64,000 nucleotides of DNA from Chionoecetes opilio (GCA_016584305.1 JACEEZ010011704.1:1-64000); one strand, 5' to 3'; positions 13,200 through 24,703 are shown, numbered from the stretch's first letter. Translations and numbers: made by a program. The notes: a model not told the origin generated them from the letters alone.

Positions 13200-14480
13200 T
13201 ACGTTTGTAGGCTTTGTCTGGAGGGTGGTTCAACTTGGAGGACTAAACTAATCCGCGTTTGATGCTCCCAAATAATATCAGAGCCATCAATCAATGCACA
13301 TCCACAACATCCCAATCTAACATCCCTTTCTCTACCTACTCCTGGTAAAAACGTTCTTTTTTCTTTTTCTTTTTCTTCTTTCCATAACCAACAAACCTTC
13401 CAAATCTTCTCTTGGTGAACATATCGTTCACCCTTTGCTTCGTACCGGCTCAGCAGCACACAGCAAAGCAATCAAGCAACCTCAAGATTTTTTTTTTTCT
13501 CCCTTCTTCCCCGTGGAAAGTTGGCAAGGATGGCTAATGTGGTGCTAAAAAATTGTACTTTAATACTCATGTTCAGCAACAAGCGCTTTGTAGCTCTCCA
13601 ATCGAGTGTCTGAACAATTTCTGTGTAAATTACGTGCACGGTGTATTTCAAGAAAGTTCTTGACGACGTCCTTGGAATGATAGCATCATTCTTTGTCAAG
13701 GTCTGACATAGTACCGTTGAAATGTTCATCTTTTGATGAGCTGTCCGAATTTTGTGGACCATCAAACACACCGGCCTTGTTTTTTCAATTGACAGTCCAG
13801 AATGCCAAGATGATGTCTTCAACAGGTCGCCATCAATTGACAAGCTTTTACAAATTGTTTTCATGAGACCTAGTTTTATGTGTGCAGAGGTGGGAATATT
13901 ATTTTCTTCCTGTCCAACAAGTGGCCTCATGTACCATGTTTAGGATCCCAGGTTTTAATATCAATCTCGGATGCCAATTCGTCTGAAACCCAATGTCTTC
14001 TCTCGAGCTCTGCTATCTCACATACAGAGAACGCAGGATACTTGTTGTGTACCACGTTGTTGACCAGAGGAAGGACAAACCATTTTAAGGTCACCACGAT
14101 GATCCAATTGTGTTTGTCATATTGCAATAACTCAATGACTCTCTTTACATCTCCATATTCTTTCACGAAGACAGACCGAATGCCCATAGGGACTCACCCA
14201 AAACACTTGGCCATTGTGTAGAAGGACCCACTTCAGCTAGCTCCGCTTTGAGCGATCCATCAACATCGAATCGCCATTCATTTGGATTGCAGATTGAAAG
14301 AGCCCAAGCCCTAATTTCCTTCAGCTAAAACCATAATGTTTATGGCAAAACAGAACAAAACCGCTTGCACTTGTCGAAAGTTAACTGCAGAAATGTACTT
14401 TCCTCCTGGTTCGAAAGTTAGGATACCTTACTCCCTTTTCAAGTATGTTTTTTCTCGTTCAGTCTTGATGGCTAGTGTTT
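13200..14480 (-). pseudogene. Decayed gene of an uncharacterised multicopy arthropod protein family ('HIKLGLMK' family)
   Basis: Read on the minus strand from about 14480 down, the translation follows a protein family predicted in many copies in aphids, crustaceans and other invertebrates. Recognisable pieces in order: CNPNEWRFDVDGS near 14290; LLHNG and GHSV near 14230-14190; YGDVKRVIELLQYDKHNW near 14150; C-plus-RHWV near 14000; RPLV near 13925; HIKLGLMK near 13875; GLSIEK near 13785; CNMSIKV-type LNMSIKVQF near 13565; and a GERYVHQEK segment near 13430 where the family has GERFHQD. Frame changes occur at least six times. I know no biochemical function for the family. It has no familiar catalytic motif that I can point to, though its copy number suggests transposon linkage. 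N-terminal sequence above 14480 is not recognisable. Confidence 0.6.
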
Positions 14481-15758
14481 CTGAGCTTTTTTGATATGGG
14501 CCCAATCACGTGCCTAATCTTCACCGTGCTATCAAATCCCCTACGAACTGAATCCGCGTGAAATGTTCAAACTCTGCATCATTGCTGCCACTGACTGCGT
14601 TTCTTCAACATCAATCAAGATCTTCTAGAGAGGTAGTTGTTCGAAAAACTGCACTTGGGATTTCAGCCTGAATGAGTGCATTAGGCATTGGTCTTATAGC
14701 TGATTAGCTGACGGTAAATTAGGAATATTCTATTTTACTTTTATTTTTTTTTCCCTTGTTAAAAAAATCCCTGGATGTTTTCACTAAAACAAGTAAACAG
14801 TGTCCTGTGGAATGATCTTTTTTGCATCTCCACCCTCGTCCAAAACCATGGGGATACCAATGGTCCAACTTTTCACGTTTTTTCCTTGGTCCACATCCGT
14901 TAATCTCCGCGACACACTCTTGCACACTTTGTGATGGGCCCATAGCTTGTCTTGATCACCCGAGTTTCACTTTAAAATATGCGAATATCTTGTTGAACAA
15001 TACGCTGATGCTTGCCCTCTGACTTGGAATGGTGACACTACCACATATATGAGCGAGTCAGGAGTCAGGGTTGTTTTAGGGCATTTACGACGAGACCGTA
15101 GCAGGAGGCAGACATGTCTAACCAAGGAAAGATTCCTATGTAAATAAAACCACTAATCTGGCAAGTTTTACAAGCTTTGAAAACAAAAAAAAACACATAA
15201 AAGAATAGAAATTACAATGGTTGTTGTTACAAAGGTTAAAGAGAAAAGCCATTAACACAATCCTCCTAAGTCTACTAATCCTAGCTTTCTGTTTGCAGAT
15301 ATTTGATAGTACTGACCTATGGGAGCTGCACACGACCTCTCACCGCACTGTCTCAATTGTAACTAGCACAAACAAGTTGCCACATAGCTCTCGATGAGTC
15401 AAATCGTAATCAGCTGGCAAGTTTTTACTACAGCTCAACAAGTGGAAATTTTGCTTATCTGAGGGTAAGCTGTGAGAAAAAACTTGACGTGCTAGAAAAA
15501 AACTGACTACAGATTTGGAATCAGCATGCCAAATTTTAGTCTAAATAAGGCTCAAAAATCTAACTCAAACAATTTTTTTTTTTCTTCAAATTGTTTCCCC
15601 AGATGTTATTAATAAAGCAGTTTCTGTATTCCATATAATACAGTATTTTCTCTGCCTCTAGCCATTTATGACACTTATTACTTATTTTTACACACTTTGG
15701 TGAGAATCACACTGGGAAATATATGTGTATTAACTCATGTTTACATTTTTCTTTACAG
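14481..15758. other. Central spacer of the two-gene element
   Basis: Lies between the two divergent pseudogenes, so promoters of both would be expected here if the element were once active. No clear TATA or initiator can be assigned. A possible 3' splice site (CTTTACAG) ends at 15758. Confidence 0.35.
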
Positions 15759-15885
15759 ATTTGGTTCATGGATCCAGTGCCCCGAGGAGAGGAGTGTTAC
15801 TTCAGTTGAAGTTCAACTGCCAAGTAAAGAAAGAAAAATTGAAACCTGTAAAGCAGTCAGAATAAGGAACTTATCCAGTGAGTAA
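15759..15885 (+). other. Possible upstream exon of the plus-strand gene
   Basis: A pyrimidine tract and CAG end at 15758, followed by 127 bases open in one frame, starting F-G-S-W-I-Q-C-P-E-E and ending at a stop at 15885. It lies just before the first recognisable residues of the plus-strand pseudogene. No matching donor site was identified, so this is weak. Confidence 0.2.
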
Positions 15886-16039
15886 GATATATGCGCGGGA
15901 TGAAAAACACTTTGAGCTTCAAGAATCATTAGATGATAACCATGAATGATATTGAATGTCCATAAGTTGGATGTTACACCTCAAAGGTACACATTGAACG
16001 GCACAAACGTAAGAGGGGCAGCAGAACCCTGATTCCACT

Positions 16040-19000
16040 TTTCCCTGTCAGGTGACCAGGCGCTCACATTCGGGAGGTTCAGACTGAATGTTTTGATTTT
16101 AAAAGGCAGTGTTTTCCTGTGTGGGTGAGTTTTCAATCTTAATGCTGTACAAAAACACCCATCTAGAAATGGAGGGAGGCTATCTATTTCAGAAGAAATG
16201 ACACCAGGCATCTCTCTTGGGATGTTTGTGGGAAGCTAAATGATGATGTTCCGCAAAAGTGTCGCAACTCCGTCTTCATGGGGCACTGGGAGTGATCTGC
16301 TGCTGCAGATGCTCGGTACCATGCTACTGTCGACAAAGATTTCTCTCGCTTTCGGGTCATCCTAGGGCAGGCTCTACTTTGTAGATCACCGAGGACACTG
16401 ATGAGATCACCCCTTTCATCAGTTTGTAGAGAAGATGACAGCTGATCGATCAAAAATGTGGAATTTCTATCTATTGAACTGCTTGCAGAGCCTATACCGA
16501 GCTTAATGCTGATAGGCTTTCAAGGAAGGACCCTCATTTCAGAAACTGCAGCAGACATTTGACAGTGAGCTCATATTGCTATCCTCCCTGGCATTGCTGA
16601 TATCCATTGCTTTTCGTAGTTTGGTGCCTCGCAGACTCTCAGACTTGTGAAGTAGACGAGGATGACTTGGAGAGTAATTGCAGAATGAAAGCTAGCAAGC
16701 AATCAATTCAGGATGTGAAAACTGGACATGGACAAGGGACAACTACAACATTAGCATTGTAAGGACCATTATCAAAGAGTTCCAGTGAGTGACTTCCTGT
16801 TGATGCTGTTTGGCAAAGGTGTCTCCCAGACTAGATAATAACCCTCCCTGCACTGCTCATAGCTCATTGTCCCACAAGTACTCTCAAGTTCCCAGGCAAC
16901 TTGTTTGCAAGTAGAACCTAGCAGAAAAGATGGTGGAGTCGAGGGAAGAAACTCATCAACAAGCATGTACTCCTATGGTGTGTGCTGTTTCATACAACAG
17001 GTACGCAGGTTGTCAAGAAATGCATCTCAGGCAGCCGTAGCAGATCTGAAGTTATCTGGCTCTGTACTGCCTGGGAGATGGCTTTAGTTCAGGCTATTGT
17101 TGATAACTTTCGTGCTGATATATCCTCGCATAGTGGGAAGCAGTTCCACACATTATCTGGCTGTCCTTCTCCTCACACGTACTCCCAGACCCCAAAAGGG
17201 TGAGGAGCAAACAATCAAGATCAACAGGAATCCCTAAGATTCACCAGATGTTCCCATCTGACTAGACATCCACCGATACCAGACCCAAACAGCCTCCAAT
17301 GCCACCAGATGGAGCCACAACACAAAGGTCGTCTGCTTCCTGACGTCACTCACTCACAAGCGTCGCGGTTTAGCAGAGCTTCAGTCAGAGGCCGACCTCG
17401 AGTCCTTCTACAGGACGTTCTTACTCAAGACAACTGCCCAGAATTCCATGGATACATACAAAACAAGCAGGAGCGGGGCCATCTCCCTCAGGGCCAAGAC
17501 AAAAGTGCTCTATTTACCCCTCATTGAAACATGAAGCATCGATCCTGAATACGATGATGAACCACCATTACCAGAGTTCCAAGAGCTCACATCTGAAACT
17601 GGACAGGTTTGAAACTGGACAGCTGTAGCGGGTTGCAGTGGCAAGTTGGAAAATGGCCCACCCGGAGAAGTTCAATACCTCCATTTCCGTCTCGGAGGGA
17701 TGCAACGCACTGATGAGTTTTGTTTTGGCAGCAGTTTGGTTCACTGATGGCTGAAAGTGGCTCTCCACTGTCCTGGCAGACAGAAGTCTTTGGAGGGGTT
17801 GCTAAGATTTGTTGGCTGGGAAGAAGTTCCCTAGGATGTACGAGCCCCTACGAATGATGCGAGAGGTGTAGAAGCCCTGATCGCAGATGGCAACTTTCAG
17901 ACCAGCTATGACCTGAGGAGAGCTTGATCACAATAGCCAATCCAGAGCAGGCAGCCAACTTGGTTGAGGTGTTGGTGAAGGCCAATGTTGCTGATGATTG
18001 TCCTACATCCGGGCCGACGTGAGGGTGGACTGGCTCCTCCATCTGAACACCCTTCAGGAAGATGCTCCCTACTAACTTCGCAGCCGGCCATGGCAACTAC
18101 GCCAGGTATTGCCTCTACTACCTCGCTCCATGGAACAATTTTCCTCCTCCACATGTCCAAAGCTATTTCATCCAGGGGACAAAGTCACGAGACCATCAGC
18201 GGAATATGGAATGAGCCTGTGGAGTGACCAGTTCACGAGTCCCACCCTTCATAGGTATGGTCACGTGCGGCGAGTGAATCATTGGCATACCCTGAAGAAC
18301 AGAGGCACTGAAGATCTGGGCACTGAGCCGCCACATCTGCTGCAAGATCGAGTCAGATATGACGGAGATGGAAGAGGAACAAATTACATCCAACTTTCAG
18401 CTATATCACAAGGAAGAGTAAGCAGGTTATAGCAGATGCCAAGGACAGGGCTGGACTTCGCCAGAGACTGGATACCTGCCTCCATCCTTTGGAACCACAT
18501 GATCATCCATCAGAAAGCATCGTGAACATCAAACAAGTCGGAAGATAGCCCCGCAGCACACTGTTAATTGTAGACAATGCTGTACTGATTTGGAATACCT
18601 TGTTTGAAAGATTTGAGTGACCTGGCCAGAGGGATTTTTACAGTACCATCCCAAAGAAAGCAAAGACATGGCAATAACTATGAAATCCATCCAAGTTGAC
18701 GACTCCAAAATGTATGACCTGAATGTTCATCTACTCCAAGAGTCATCGCACTGTTTCTCTAGTGACCGCGTGTTTGATGTGAAGGATGCTCTCCGCCTAC
18801 GAGCTGGCACCATTCCATTGCCATGTTCACAGAGGAAGGAATGCGCTGTGTAAATTAAAGTCCACACTGAAGAAGTCACTCCAGGTGGAAGTCCGAGAGG
18901 AAGTAAATGACGCAGACATCACAGTCCATTGCTGGATTCTGCACTTCTTGGACCATCCACTGCCAGCACTGTAGCTGATTTCATAGAAAATGTAAGGCAC

Positions 19001-20165
19001 GGCTAACTTGATACCTCTTAAAGATTGACGTCTACTTTTATCCTTTGACAGATACTACGAGTTTTAAGTATCAAGTCGTCACACCAAGATGTCAGGGAGC
19101 ACATGGTCAACAAAATCATCATCCCCTCCTGTCAAAACCAACATACCAGCCAGAAAGCTGTCCTGTCATCCCATTGAAACAAAAAACAGCTGAACAATTA
19201 CTGTGTGAGGAACTGAAAAAAAAAAAGGCAAAAGACAGCAGGCTATTTCATCTACGGAGCACACAGAAGCCCAAGTTGTGGTGAAGGTGAGGACCCCATG
19301 TCCCCAATCGAGATCAGGATGGAAAGAAAGGAAGTTAAACAGATATGATCTAGAAAAATCAGCAGGAAGAAGCGGACACCATCATCGTCCAAGAATCATG
19401 AGGTCTGCTGGATAAGCCCATCACATCACTGTGGTTTTCCTGATGACACAGATGTGTTTTCCCTCCTCCTTCCACCATTACCAATCAGACAGACTGATGA
19501 CACACTAATCATGGTGCTCCCCGAAGGACAGAACAATAGTGGACATCCCGTCAACACTGGCCAAGCCTACACAAATTGTCCAACACCTTTTTACGCAGCC
19601 CCATGCCATATCAGGATGTGACCACTGTACATCGTACTTATGGGTTGGGAACAGGCTCTGTCATCAAAGCCCTGAAAGCTGGTTATGACCTATCAGCCAT
19701 TGGCAACAATGGATGCACCATTCCAGCAAGTCCTTGAAAGCCACTGCCTCATCTCAGCCTGTTATGCATACAGAGAGCACGGACATGTTCCCACACAAGG
19801 CTACTTGTCTGGGAAAAAGAATGGGAAAAGGACATATGTCTGCACCAATCTGGCTGCTCTGACCACCAACAAGGAAGCATTTCCTTGAAACATGTTAAGA
19901 GGGCCCCCGTCCAGCGTACTTGTGGCGCAAATCCTCGATGTGAAATCAGCTACCAGCACTGGCCCCAGAGGAATTTTGGATGAGAAAAGACACATGAATA
20001 GGGCACTGATCCATCCCCTACAGAAGATGCAAACTTGTCCCACTACATCCTGAAGATGATCCGGTGTGGCTGCAAGAGGAGACCCCTTGTGCTTCGAAGT
20101 GCAGCTGTAAGACATGGTTTGTCAGCACGCTGTTCTGTGCATGTTTCAGGGTAGATGCTCCAAGA
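16040..20165 (+). pseudogene. Decayed gene of a large uncharacterised Cys-rich-tailed protein family
   Basis: About 4.1 kb of plus-strand sequence tracks one long protein family seen in many copies in crustaceans, cnidarians and other animals, roughly 1,000-1,300 residues. Segments in order: FDFK-C zinc-like start near 16095; ADARYHAT near 16300; VQAIVDNFRADISSHSGK near 17090; LQDVLTQDNCPEFHGY near 17410; SLMAESG near 17745; GHGNYARYCLYYL near 18085; LWSDQF near 18215; DHPSESIVNI near 18497; VNVDNAV-like LLIVDNAV near 18563; LKSTLKKSLQVEV near 18853; DVYF near 19027; EDPMSPIEIRMER near 19287; ADTIIVQ near 19374; GLGTGSVIKALKAGYDLSAIGN near 19640 (read in pieces); and a terminal IRCGCKRRPL Cys-rich block near 20058. 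Frame breaks are frequent. Biochemical role unknown. The Cys-rich C-terminus recalls CXC/tesmin-type zinc-binding repeats. Confidence 0.65.
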
Positions 20166-20189
20166 CCCTAAGTTTTTGGGCATGAGGGG

Positions 20190-20343
20190 TTAATAATTTC
20201 AAAATGCCCAAGGGGTGGTGCCCACTGGGACCTTCCTGATTTTGAAGAGGTACCCCTAAGACACAAGAAACACACCCAGCAAAAAAAAAACTTTATATCC
20301 GACAAACAAGGTTATCAATAATCAGCTATGACTCCCGGACTAT
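20190..20343 (-). repeat. Right inverted repeat of the two-gene element
   Basis: Reverse complement of the arm at 12613-12775, outermost bases CGGACTAT. It begins about 25 bases after the Cys-rich end of the plus-strand pseudogene, so that gene runs almost to the boundary. Confidence 0.65.
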
Positions 20344-20509
20344 TATGTATGCATTACACGTATATCTAGGTAATTATAATGTTTTAAGTAGCATTTACAT
20401 TATTTTTACCGTATCTACGGCCCAGACACCCGATACACAAAAATCCAGTGACAATATACAGCTATTTGTATACACTTTATTGAATTCTTAGAGTTGTTGA
20501 AGTCAGTAA

Positions 20510-20765
20510 TTGTCACATATATCACTACATTTGCAAAGGGCAGTACACTTCAAACCAGCATTGTAACATTTCCATTTCCAACGCCTTTCTGCACCTTTTG
20601 TGCAACCCAATTGAGCAACTCGTGTACAAAGACATTGATGCCTCCGGGAGGGTTGTCCACTTTGTTCCCATTGCTTCTCGGCGTTGCTTGACCATCCCCA
20701 GTGGCATGAATCTGGAAGCTCTGGGGAAGCTACACATGCCTGCCAGGAGGAGGAAGGACAACCAT
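20510..20765 (-). pseudogene. C-terminal Cys-rich fragment of a related multicopy protein
   Basis: On the minus strand a KWTTLPEAS segment is followed by C-S-I-G-L-H-K-R-C-R-K and then, in the next frame, GLKCTALCKCS and C-D-N. This arrangement (W-TLPEAS, then a cluster of C-X-C and C-X3-C pairs) is the C-terminus of invertebrate uncharacterised proteins related to the family at 16040-20165. Only the tail is visible. It lies just outside the right inverted repeat, in opposite orientation, so it belongs to a separate insertion. The fragment is interrupted by at least one frame change. Confidence 0.5.
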
Positions 20766-21050
20766 CATTGAATCATTGTTGTAATTTTTTTTTTCTCTCT
20801 CTCTCTTGCATTCCTCTCCTTACAAGTTATGCTGGACAGTGACATGGAGGTTTCTTATTTAAAACAAACGAAAGGAAATGAAGTGACACGTAGAAAAACG
20901 GGATCGAAAGACGCCACATCTATGCAGACATGGGGTGTGACACCAAGCCCAGCCATTGGTGCTATTTTTCGTGTATACTGTAACCCGCTTGAACTCACTG
21001 TGATTATCCTGTGCCTTGCAGGGTAACATTCCCCGTCAACCTTTTAGTCT
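20766..21050. other. Anonymous sequence with a short CT run
   Basis: A TCTCTCTCTC run near 20793 and no recognisable gene. Minus-strand coding of the preceding fragment may extend into it but is not recognisable. Confidence 0.4.
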
Positions 21051-21079
21051 ATCTGAGAGCACCAATGCAACAAAAACAT

Positions 21080-21260
21080 AAAATACAACATTGTTGAAGT
21101 TTACAGTTAGGAAAGAAATTCACGTGTCAACAGCCAAGATGTTCTCGTCTTTTTCATCTGTTGACCCTGCCACATCGTCTCAGGCAAGCCCTGGCTCGCG
21201 AAGGCTCACGAGCCCTGCGGTCATTAGTGCTTTGCGGGACTGGATCAGGTTTGTTTTGGT
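21080..21260 (+). repeat. Dispersed repeat, copy 1 (direct pair with 23405-23585)
   Basis: Shared landmarks with 23405-23585: AAATACAA, TTGTTGAAGT, ACAGTTA, AATTCACGTG, CAAGATGT, TCGTCTCAGG, CCTGGCTCGCGA, CCTGCGGTC and TTAGTGCT, in the same order. The copies differ mainly by single-base indels. Confidence 0.7.
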
Positions 21261-21261
21261 T

Positions 21262-21590
21262 TAAATGTTCGTCGTAAGAGAGACATATACACCAAAATAG
21301 GTACTCAGTGAATACTTACATACAAGTAGATATTCCTGAAGCCTCATTCTGCTTGAACTTGTGTTTTTTTATGAAAAGACGATTTTTAAAGATTGAGTTT
21401 TCAAATATTCAATTGTTTTGCCAATATTTTCACCAAGTGCAGACAAATAAAATTATAAACTACATTTTTTATTAAGAACTGTTTCAGTTGTGTATTGAAG
21501 GGTAATTCTGATATGTCCCAAAGAAGTACAGAGAATTTACGGTAAATGATAGATCATTCAGCCTCACAGAGCAGAGGATGTGAGATGCGC
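21262..21590 (+). repeat. Dispersed repeat (inverted pair with 28290-28650)
   Basis: Reverse complement of 28290-28650. Matching blocks include AAATGTTCGTCGTA, GGTACTCAGTGA, ACTTACATACAAGTAGATAT, GAAAAGACGATTTT, GCAGACAAA, TTACGGTAAA and CCTCACAGAGCAGA. The two copies are about 6.7 kb apart. Confidence 0.75.
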
Positions 21591-21903
21591 GAGAGACATC
21601 TGGCGGTTTAGCTTCGAAAACTCCCCATACCTGTGGGCTAAAATGTAAAAGAAGTTAGAAAGTACACAAGGCAGAAAAAATATGAGAGCAAGGAGGACAA
21701 GGAGCGGGACGCATATTCCCGTATTCTGGAACAGTATGTCGAGTTTACTCTTGAACAACGTCAGGTTATGTTACGGTTACGTAAGGGCAATTATTTGATT
21801 AGGAATGTTGGTAACTTTGTGGGAATCACAAGGAGGGTATTTTCGAGAAAAACTATGGTAGTTTCGGAGTTACAGCCTAGCATCTTCACAGAGCTGGGGA
21901 ATA

Positions 21904-22704
21904 ATAGCGCGTTTTCGCGACGTTCACCACCCTGGTCCTGTCTAGCCCAGACCGGTGCAGACTGGGACTGATGCTCGCGAAAATGCATCGAGACTGGCCC
22001 CGTCCCATTCGTCGGTCTTATTGGCTGGGGGATCGAGTGGGCGGTTCTCCAGGCAGAAATCAAACATTTTTAAAAAAACGCGCGTTTTTATTCAATGGGA
22101 AGTCAAGTAGCAGGGATGACTGAAAAAATGAATGATGAAATTTCATTTCATTTACCGTTAATAACACTATCTATAGTCGCAACTGCACTAATGTCGCAGG
22201 GGGGCATATATTACGAGTTTTAGCATCACTACAGATCACATCACGTGCACAGTACGTAGCTTACATTATCTAAATAACACTGTAGTATAGCTACATGTCT
22301 TCAGTGACAAATACAAGTCTGTACTGATGCTAAAATTCGTAATATGTGGCGCCTGGTTACATTAGTGCAGTGGCGACTATAGTGTGTGTGACGGTACATT
22401 AATTTCCCAAGCTGTTGTTTCAGCAAATTGCGAGTATTGTAATTTTCGTAAAATACTTTAATCTTATGGTCAGCCATCATGGTGTTTCATGTCTTATCAG
22501 CAGCACGAGAAGCTCCTGGTCGTCTTCCCCGCTGACTGTAGTTGCGCATGCGCCAGTTCTCCCCAACTAGTCAAACCTGGTCCTGCTCGCTGGCCTGGCC
22601 CAGTCTCGCCCGTTCCAGCCCGGTCCAATCCGCCTCGCGAAAACAGTGGCGCCCGGGACTAGCCCAGTCCAGACCGGGCCAGAGCGGTCGCGAAAACGCG
22701 CTAT
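21904..22704. mobile_element. TIR element with GCGCGTTTTCGCGA ends, full copy
   Basis: Begins ATAGCGCGTTTTCGCGA (21904) and ends TCGCGAAAACGCGCTAT (22704), a perfect terminal inverted repeat of 17 bases, followed inside by further inverted CCGGTCTGGACTGG-like sequence. No transposase was seen. A separate 212-base palindrome (22171-22382) is nested within. Related copies are at 27621-28153 and, as right halves only, at 51370-51668 and 53320-53620. Non-autonomous DNA transposon is the best reading. Confidence 0.8.
22171..22382. mobile_element. Nested 212-base foldback MITE
   Basis: CTATAGTCGC at the left pairs with GCGACTATAG at the right. Inner blocks CACTAATGT / ACATTAGTG and TTTTAGCATCA / TGATGCTAAAA pair as well, with about 95 bases between arms. 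It is inserted in the larger TIR element and absent from the half-copies at 51 and 53 kb. Confidence 0.7.
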
Positions 22705-22854
22705 AAAGCCAGCCGGACAGAGGGCTGGAGAGCCAGAGTAGGGGGGACGACAGTGGGAGGGGGTACTCACTCTGACGTCACGGAATCAACTCGGTTCCCG
22801 CCCACTTGGCAGACCTGTATATACGGCCTTGGTGCTACTCTCAATTCCTCGCCC

Positions 22855-23045
22855 CGACCGTCACCACTTTAACCTGCCCACCCTGCTGGCGGCGGCAGAC
22901 GTCCACCCCTCACGGCAACACGCTGTCATACGCCTCACCTGTGCCTTTCTGAGGAAGACAGTTCAACTACACGCCTGTGATAGCATCATAGGACATCACC
23001 AGGGCTCATAGTGTTCCCAAGGGATCCTCGCAGCCCTAAACAACA
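22855..23045 (+). repeat. Dispersed repeat (inverted pair with 63745-63920)
   Basis: Blocks CCTGCTGGCGG, CTCACGGCAAC, GCCTGTGATAGCATCATAGG, TCATAGT, TCCCAAGGGATCC and GCAGCCCT recur in inverted orientation near the end of the window. A TATA-like TATATAC lies about 40 bases upstream, at 22817, so this may be the 5' region of an element. That is speculative. Confidence 0.65.
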
Positions 23046-23404
23046 CCAAGACAAGACAAGTATGGCTTACTCTACTGTCAGTCTGCGGCTGTGTTTACAA
23101 AGCTTGCCACTACACTCTGTTTAAAAACACTAGAGCCACATGCCCTTCCCACCAAGGTGGACCACGACAGGCCCTTTTTCCCTCCGATGGCTGATGGCGT
23201 TCTGGGCGTGATGGAAGGTTGGCGTTAAAATGTACACTAAGTAAACACTTCCCGACCCTCACTCTCAGACATCGGCTTGCCCTCCACATGCCCTGTTTAT
23301 CTCTTGAGTCCTTGACCAACGTCAAACACAAACACACACACACACCACACACACACGTACGGCCACAAAAAAAACTGCTCTTCTAATACAACTAATACTA
23401 ATAC
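23046..23404. other. Anonymous sequence with a short CA tract
   Basis: No gene recognised. A CACACACA tract lies near 23328-23355. Confidence 0.45.
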
Positions 23405-23585
23405 ATCTAAAATACAAAAACTTGTTGAAGTATTACAGTTAAGGAGAAATTCACGTGGTAACAGCGCAAGATGTGCTCATCTTTTCTTTTATGACCTGCC
23501 ATATCGTCTCAGGGCAAGGCCTGGCTCGCGAGCCTCAGGCCTGCGGTCGTTAGTGCTGACGGGACTGGTCAGGTTAAGGGTTTGG
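23405..23585 (+). repeat. Dispersed repeat, copy 2 (direct pair with 21080-21260)
   Basis: See the copy at 21080. Same block order, with small indels. Confidence 0.7.
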
Positions 23586-24703
23586 TTGTTTGACCTCAAA
23601 AAGGTTACATGCGCGCCAGGTGACCAGTTTCATCTTCTCCCCCATTTAAAATTTTACGAGCCTATCTTTATATTTCCTTCTCAATATCTCGTCTTCATGA
23701 AAAGTATCGACTCATTTTTGTGTCCATGTGATAACACATTTACTAAAGATGGTGAATCGAGGACTTTCATGCCCTCAAAGCAAATATATGGTGTGTTGTT
23801 AAAGAAACACGAAGGACTGTAGGATGCACGTTTTCCCACTGAATTCCGTCAACCAATAAGAGGCCAGAGCGAAGCTGTCCTGACATAATCCCCCTTGGGA
23901 GAGGGGTATCTGGCTCTAACGTTCGGAACGGGAGTATACACTTGGCCGCGCTCCCAAAATACCCGGATGTGTGACGTCATGAGAATACTACCTATCTTGG
24001 GTGGTCAAGAGATGCTGTATCATCTCTATGTGATATGTTTAGGGAAAATAAGTGCTGTATATAGGGAATATAGCTGTATAATGTTGTATAGTAATAATAG
24101 TAATATGGTGTAGATGAGAGGAGAAAAATAATGAGGAGGAGAAAAATATAGTGTTTGGTAGAGGATAGGATAAATAAATAGGTTTTTACTCTATATTTAC
24201 AAGACACGTGTATGATATGGTACATGCGTGTAATTTTGATTTTTTACGTATGATTTAGATATATAGTTCAGTTTTGAGTTGTTGATGAGAAGTTATGACG
24301 GAAAATGTTGATAAAAGCAGAGACATTTAATAGGCTGTGTGTGTTTTTACTATAGAAACTGGGATATGATGTGTGTGTTATTTTTACTTGATTCAGGAAT
24401 ACAAGTAAGGTTTTGAGTGGTGTATTTATGGTTATCAAGGAAAATGTGAAGAGGGATGGACATATTATAAGATAGTGATATCCATTTAAATTCAAACCCG
24501 CGTCACCCCCCCCTCCCCCCCGCCTGGACAGTTTACAAAGTGGAGAAACTTTCCCTGTTTTAAGCTAAGTCCACACTGAGACTCAATTAATGATCTATTA
24601 TTAGCGCGTTATCACCTATATTAGCCAGTAACAGCTGTATTATTTTTAATATTTGCAAGTCTTCTTGCACGATCCATTGTGTTTGTTTTGGTCGCGGGTC
24701 CCG
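23586..24703. other. Anonymous AT-rich sequence
   Basis: No gene recognised. A TAATAGTAATAT-type AT-rich patch lies near 24080-24120 and a short C-rich run (CACCCCCCCCTCCCCCCC) near 24507. Confidence 0.45.

Larger units (their letters stand above)
12613..20343. mobile_element. 7.7 kb inverted-repeat-bounded element carrying two decayed genes
   Basis: The ends are imperfect inverted repeats of about 155 bases (12613-12775 and 20190-20343). Reading inward, both arms share in the same order: ATAGTCCG, ACCTTGTTTTGTCG (ACCTTGTTTGTCG in the other arm), a T10-12 run, GGGGTA, CCTCTTCAAAAT followed by CAGG, a block pairing GGCACCCTTGGGGC with GGGCACCACCCCTTGGGC, and ATTAACCCC. Inside are a minus-strand pseudogene (13200-14480) and a plus-strand pseudogene (16040-20165), from two different uncharacterised multicopy families. 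No classical DDE transposase was recognised, so the mobilising enzyme is either one of these proteins or supplied elsewhere. The element reading is inference from the inverted repeats. A fortuitous pair of inverted dispersed repeats is the alternative. Confidence 0.55.
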
